From positions 1-33,946 of the forward strand of contig WRHF01000006.1 of assembly GCA_009783415.1 (NCBI GenBank): a stretch of 33,946 nucleotides of DNA, in the 5' to 3' direction. Position 1 is the stretch's first letter; each line of letters begins with the position of its first letter. This stretch comes from Clostridiales bacterium. GTDB taxonomy: Bacteria; Bacillota; Dehalobacteriia; UBA4068. Of this stretch, positions 32,619-33,946 are shown one piece after another. The notes below the pieces were generated by a model that was not told the origin of the DNA, ran no database searches, and saw only the letters and a list, made by a program, of their open reading frames with translations. The position numbers were made by a program, and so were the translations under genes.

Positions 32619-32759
32619 AATGATAAATGATAAATGATTCGCTTTGCTAATGATGAATGATAAATACAAAAAGTGCCTGTTGGTACTTACTTGTATTTAT
32701 TTATTCATCATTTACAATTTATCATTTATCATTCTTCATTGCCCCGTCGGGGCACTTTT

Positions 32760-32761
<2 letters not shown>
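32619..32761. repeat. Heptamer arrays H in inverted pair between GNAT and tRNA genes
   Basis: ATAAATG-type units at 32619-32638 and 32650-32666 face ATTTATC-type units at 32703-32740, so the halves are complementary. Outside the right and inner arrays, CAAAAAGTGCC (32667-32677) pairs with GGCACTTTTTG (32751-32761), and GCCCC-gtc-GGGGC (32741-32753) forms a hairpin. The whole could form a long stem just after the tRNA-Tyr gene. Confidence 0.7.
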
Positions 32762-32844
<83 letters not shown>

Positions 32845-32895
32845 ATGTAGGCAATTCGTAATTTGTACTGCTTAATTCGTAATCAACAAAAAACT

Positions 32896-32971
32896 TGGAG
32901 CCGACGATGGGACTCGAACCCGCAACCTGCTGATTACAAATCAGCTGCTCTGCCAATTGAGCTACGTCGGC
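32896..32971 (-). tRNA. tRNA-Thr (TGT)
   Basis: On the minus strand the gene starts GCCGACGTAGCTCAATTGG. It has the anticodon loop TTTGTAA (anticodon TGT), the T-loop GGTTCGAGTCC and the acceptor GTCGGC with the discriminator T and CCA encoded. It is the first gene of a two-tRNA operon. Confidence 0.97.
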
Positions 32972-32988
32972 GAAAGCTGACGAATGAT

Positions 32989-33017
32989 ATTATAACAAAA
33001 AGGTCGAAGCATGTCAA
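32989..33017 (-). promoter_or_regulatory. Promoter of the tRNA operon
   Basis: On the minus strand TTGACA (33012-33017) and TATAAT (32989-32994) are exactly 17 bp apart, 18 bp from the tRNA-Thr 5' end. Both boxes match the consensus, as expected for stable RNA genes. Confidence 0.85.
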
Positions 33018-33124
33018 TGGCTGGAGACAAAAATGATAGAAAAAGTACTAACAAATTTTACCAAAACGGCTCAACAATTACTTCTGGCCTGCTTGGGCAA
33101 TAATTGTGCTATTTGCAAAAAACA

Positions 33125-33153
33125 TTGTAATTAATATGATTACCAGGTATAAT
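33125..33153 (+). promoter_or_regulatory. Promoter of toxin B mRNA
   Basis: TTGTAA (33125-33130) and TATAAT (33148-33153) are 17 bp apart. The leader of about 95 nt shares GGAGTAATCCGG and a CGGC-gatt-GCCG hairpin (33200-33211) with copy A. Confidence 0.65.
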
Positions 33154-33222
33154 AAAAGCTATCGGAGTAATCCGGACAGAATAAGGGTCAGATTGAAAAC
33201 GGCGATTGCCGGACGGTTGCGT

Positions 33223-33249
33223 TCACCCATCTTCTATGGAAGGAGGTGA
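33223..33249 (+). promoter_or_regulatory. Hairpin hiding the Shine-Dalgarno of toxin B
   Basis: TCACC (33223-33227) pairs with GGTGA (33245-33249) of the ribosome site, and CTTC (33231-33234) pairs with GAAG (33239-33242). In copy A the same pairs are CCACC/GGTGG and CCTG/CAGG, so both stems changed on both sides. Confidence 0.7.
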
Positions 33250-33253
33250 TTGT

Positions 33254-33331
33254 ATGGAAATTGCATACATAGTGGCAATGGCTCTTGTAGCTGTAGTAGC
33301 TATCTGTGTAAATAGAAATACAAAAAAGTAA
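33254..33331 (+). CDS. 25-residue hydrophobic peptide, candidate type I toxin B
   Basis: ATG at 33254, TAA at 33329-33331. The peptide begins MEIAYIVAMALVA, continues with VVAIC and ends in VNRNTKK. It is homologous to the peptide at 16074-16151, has the same length, and has one hydrophobic helix and a basic tail. AAGGAGGTGA lies 4 nt upstream and is in a hairpin. The start of the terminator stem overlaps the stop codon. It is not a known gene of the priA or tRNA neighbourhood. Too short for usual gene finders. Confidence 0.78.
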   Translation: MEIAYIVAMALVAVVAICVNRNTKK

Positions 33332-33407
33332 CCTCCGCCCATCCAAAGTGAAGGTTACTTTTTTTCCTTAGCTTTGGACGCAACCGTTTAAAGTCTTGCC
33401 CTGTTCT
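33320..33407 (-). ncRNA. Predicted antitoxin RNA B
   Basis: From about 7 nt past the -10 box to the hairpin T run, the RNA would be about 88 nt, the same as copy A. It begins AGGGCAAGACTTTAAACGG, close to the start of copy A (AGGGCAAAACCTCTAACGG). Its 3' half is complementary to the end of the toxin B message. The TGGACGCAACCGT site (33375-33387) is an inverted copy of the leader site at 33213-33225. Confidence 0.65.
33322..33364. terminator. Shared bidirectional terminator of type I locus B
   Basis: AAAAAAGTAACCT (33322-33334) pairs with AGGTTACTTTTTT (33352-33364) around a 17-nt loop. It replaces TAGCCC/GGGCTA of copy A by GTAACCT/AGGTTAC, so the base pairs are kept while the bases differ. 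Confidence 0.88.
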
Positions 33408-33413
33408 GTTTTT

Positions 33414-33442
33414 ATTATACTTCCGCCTGTTGAAATTGTCAA
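33414..33442 (-). promoter_or_regulatory. Consensus promoter of antisense RNA B
   Basis: On the minus strand TTGACA (33437-33442) and TATAAT (33414-33419) are exactly 17 bp apart. It begins 7 bp past the priA stop codon. Confidence 0.85.
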
Positions 33443-33448
33443 TATTTT

Positions 33449-33946
33449 TTACATCAGATTCAGCGGTTCCATATCCAACTGCAGGTTTACTCCGTCTGCC
33501 AGGCGCTCGCTTTGGACTTTTTGCCAGGTTTTGACAGCTGCCCGGCCCAGGGCTGCTCCGTTTTTGCCTTTTAAGATGATTTGCTGGCGCCAGCGGTTTT
33601 TGACTTTTTCCCAGGGGGCAAAAGCCGGGCCGCATAGTTCTGCTCCTTCCGGCAAATCAAGCTTCAGATAGCCGGCAACTGCCTCTGCTGTTCTGATCAA
33701 TTGCTCCTGGTCCAGGGCGCTTAATAACAGGCGCAAAACCGTTATAAAGGGGGGATAGTTATAGTTGCGGCGGTTTTCCAGTTCGGCGTCGGCAAATAAG
33801 GGGTAATCCTGGGCGGCGGCGCTTTGGATTACCGGGGAAGCGGGATAATAGGTTTGGATGATGGCCAGGCCCGGCTTTTGGCGGCGGCCTACCCGGCCCG
33901 CTACTTGGGTCAGAAGTTGACAAGTCCGCTCCCCGGCCCGGCAATC
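33449..33946 (-). CDS. priA: Primosomal protein N' (PriA helicase), C-terminal part
   Basis: 165 residues remain, with the start outside the window. CRAGERTCQLLTQVAGRVGR is the conserved helicase motif VI region, followed by KPGLAIIQTYYP and the NYNYPPF segment and the C-terminal domain, as in PriA. PriA is a superfamily 2 3'-5' helicase that restarts stalled replication forks by loading DnaB. The frame is open and uninterrupted from the edge to the stop codon at 33449. The type I locus begins right after it. Confidence 0.95.
   Translation of the reverse strand, partial: DCRAGERTCQLLTQVAGRVGRRQKPGLAIIQTYYPASPVIQSAAAQDYPLFADAELENRRNYNYPPFITVLRLLLSALDQEQLIRTAEAVAGYLKLDLPEGAELCGPAFAPWEKVKNRWRQQIILKGKNGAALGRAAVKTWQKVQSERLADGVNLQLDMEPLNLM

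Noticed and set aside
33300-33671. Frames overlapping the end of priA and locus B
   Set aside because: They run through the type I locus promoters and the PriA C-terminus and have no features of their own.

Overview
The window looks like chromosome of a low-to-moderate GC Firmicute, most likely an anaerobic member of the Clostridia. The signs are near-consensus sigma-A promoters, strong GGAGG ribosome binding sites, SipW/TasA-type surface proteins, Rrf2 and MerR regulators and YefM/YoeB. No ribosomal or other lineage marker is present, so the genus cannot be named. Both ends cut genes: a secreted M28 peptidase on the left and priA on the right.

Layout. 1-1610: M28 peptidase. 2077-5061: two-component system with a promoter and a tandem regulator-type box. 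5153-5733: YefM/YoeB toxin-antitoxin with three phased operator repeats. 5777-8081: ABC-2 exporter. 8257-12847: three genes behind a perfect 54-bp palindrome, namely an AAA/DUF4143-type ATPase, a second P-loop ATPase and a translationally coupled TPR protein with near-identical 126-bp repeats. 12940-15852: Rrf2 regulator and a second two-component system. 15962-16284: type I toxin-antitoxin-like locus, copy A. About 16820-18528: IS110-family element with a candidate bridge RNA and a small ribbon-helix-helix-like gene. 18610-19218: truncated ATPase. 19454-22362: DUF1330 protein, FAD oxidoreductase and MerR regulator. 22493-30186: a surface or biofilm-matrix cluster with a SipW-type signal peptidase fused to a DivIVA-like domain, two TasA/CalY-like proteins, a large FIVAR/DUF6273-like protein and a Cna-B protein. 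30605-32563: SPFH protein and GNAT acetyltransferase. 32760-33017: tRNA-Tyr and tRNA-Thr. 33125-33442: copy B of the type I locus. 33449-end: priA.

The most interesting item is the pair of homologous loci at 15962-16284 (minus strand) and 33125-33442 (plus strand). Each encodes a 25-residue hydrophobic peptide (starting MEIAYIV, ending in a basic tail). A predicted convergent RNA of about 88 nt, driven by a perfect TTGACA-17-TATAAT promoter, shares its terminator hairpin with the peptide mRNA. The peptide mRNA has a hairpin that hides its Shine-Dalgarno sequence, and this hairpin and the terminator stem show compensatory changes between copies. This is the architecture of a type I toxin-antitoxin system, and I do not recognise the peptide family.

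A second theme is repeats. Short tandem arrays with a 7-bp unit lie in at least eight intergenic places. The heptamer sequence differs, but five arrays sit the same distance from a GCGAAA-type hairpin. There are also long perfect palindromes, a 171-bp MITE-like element, and a dispersed palindromic element that supplies the last codons of a histidine kinase.
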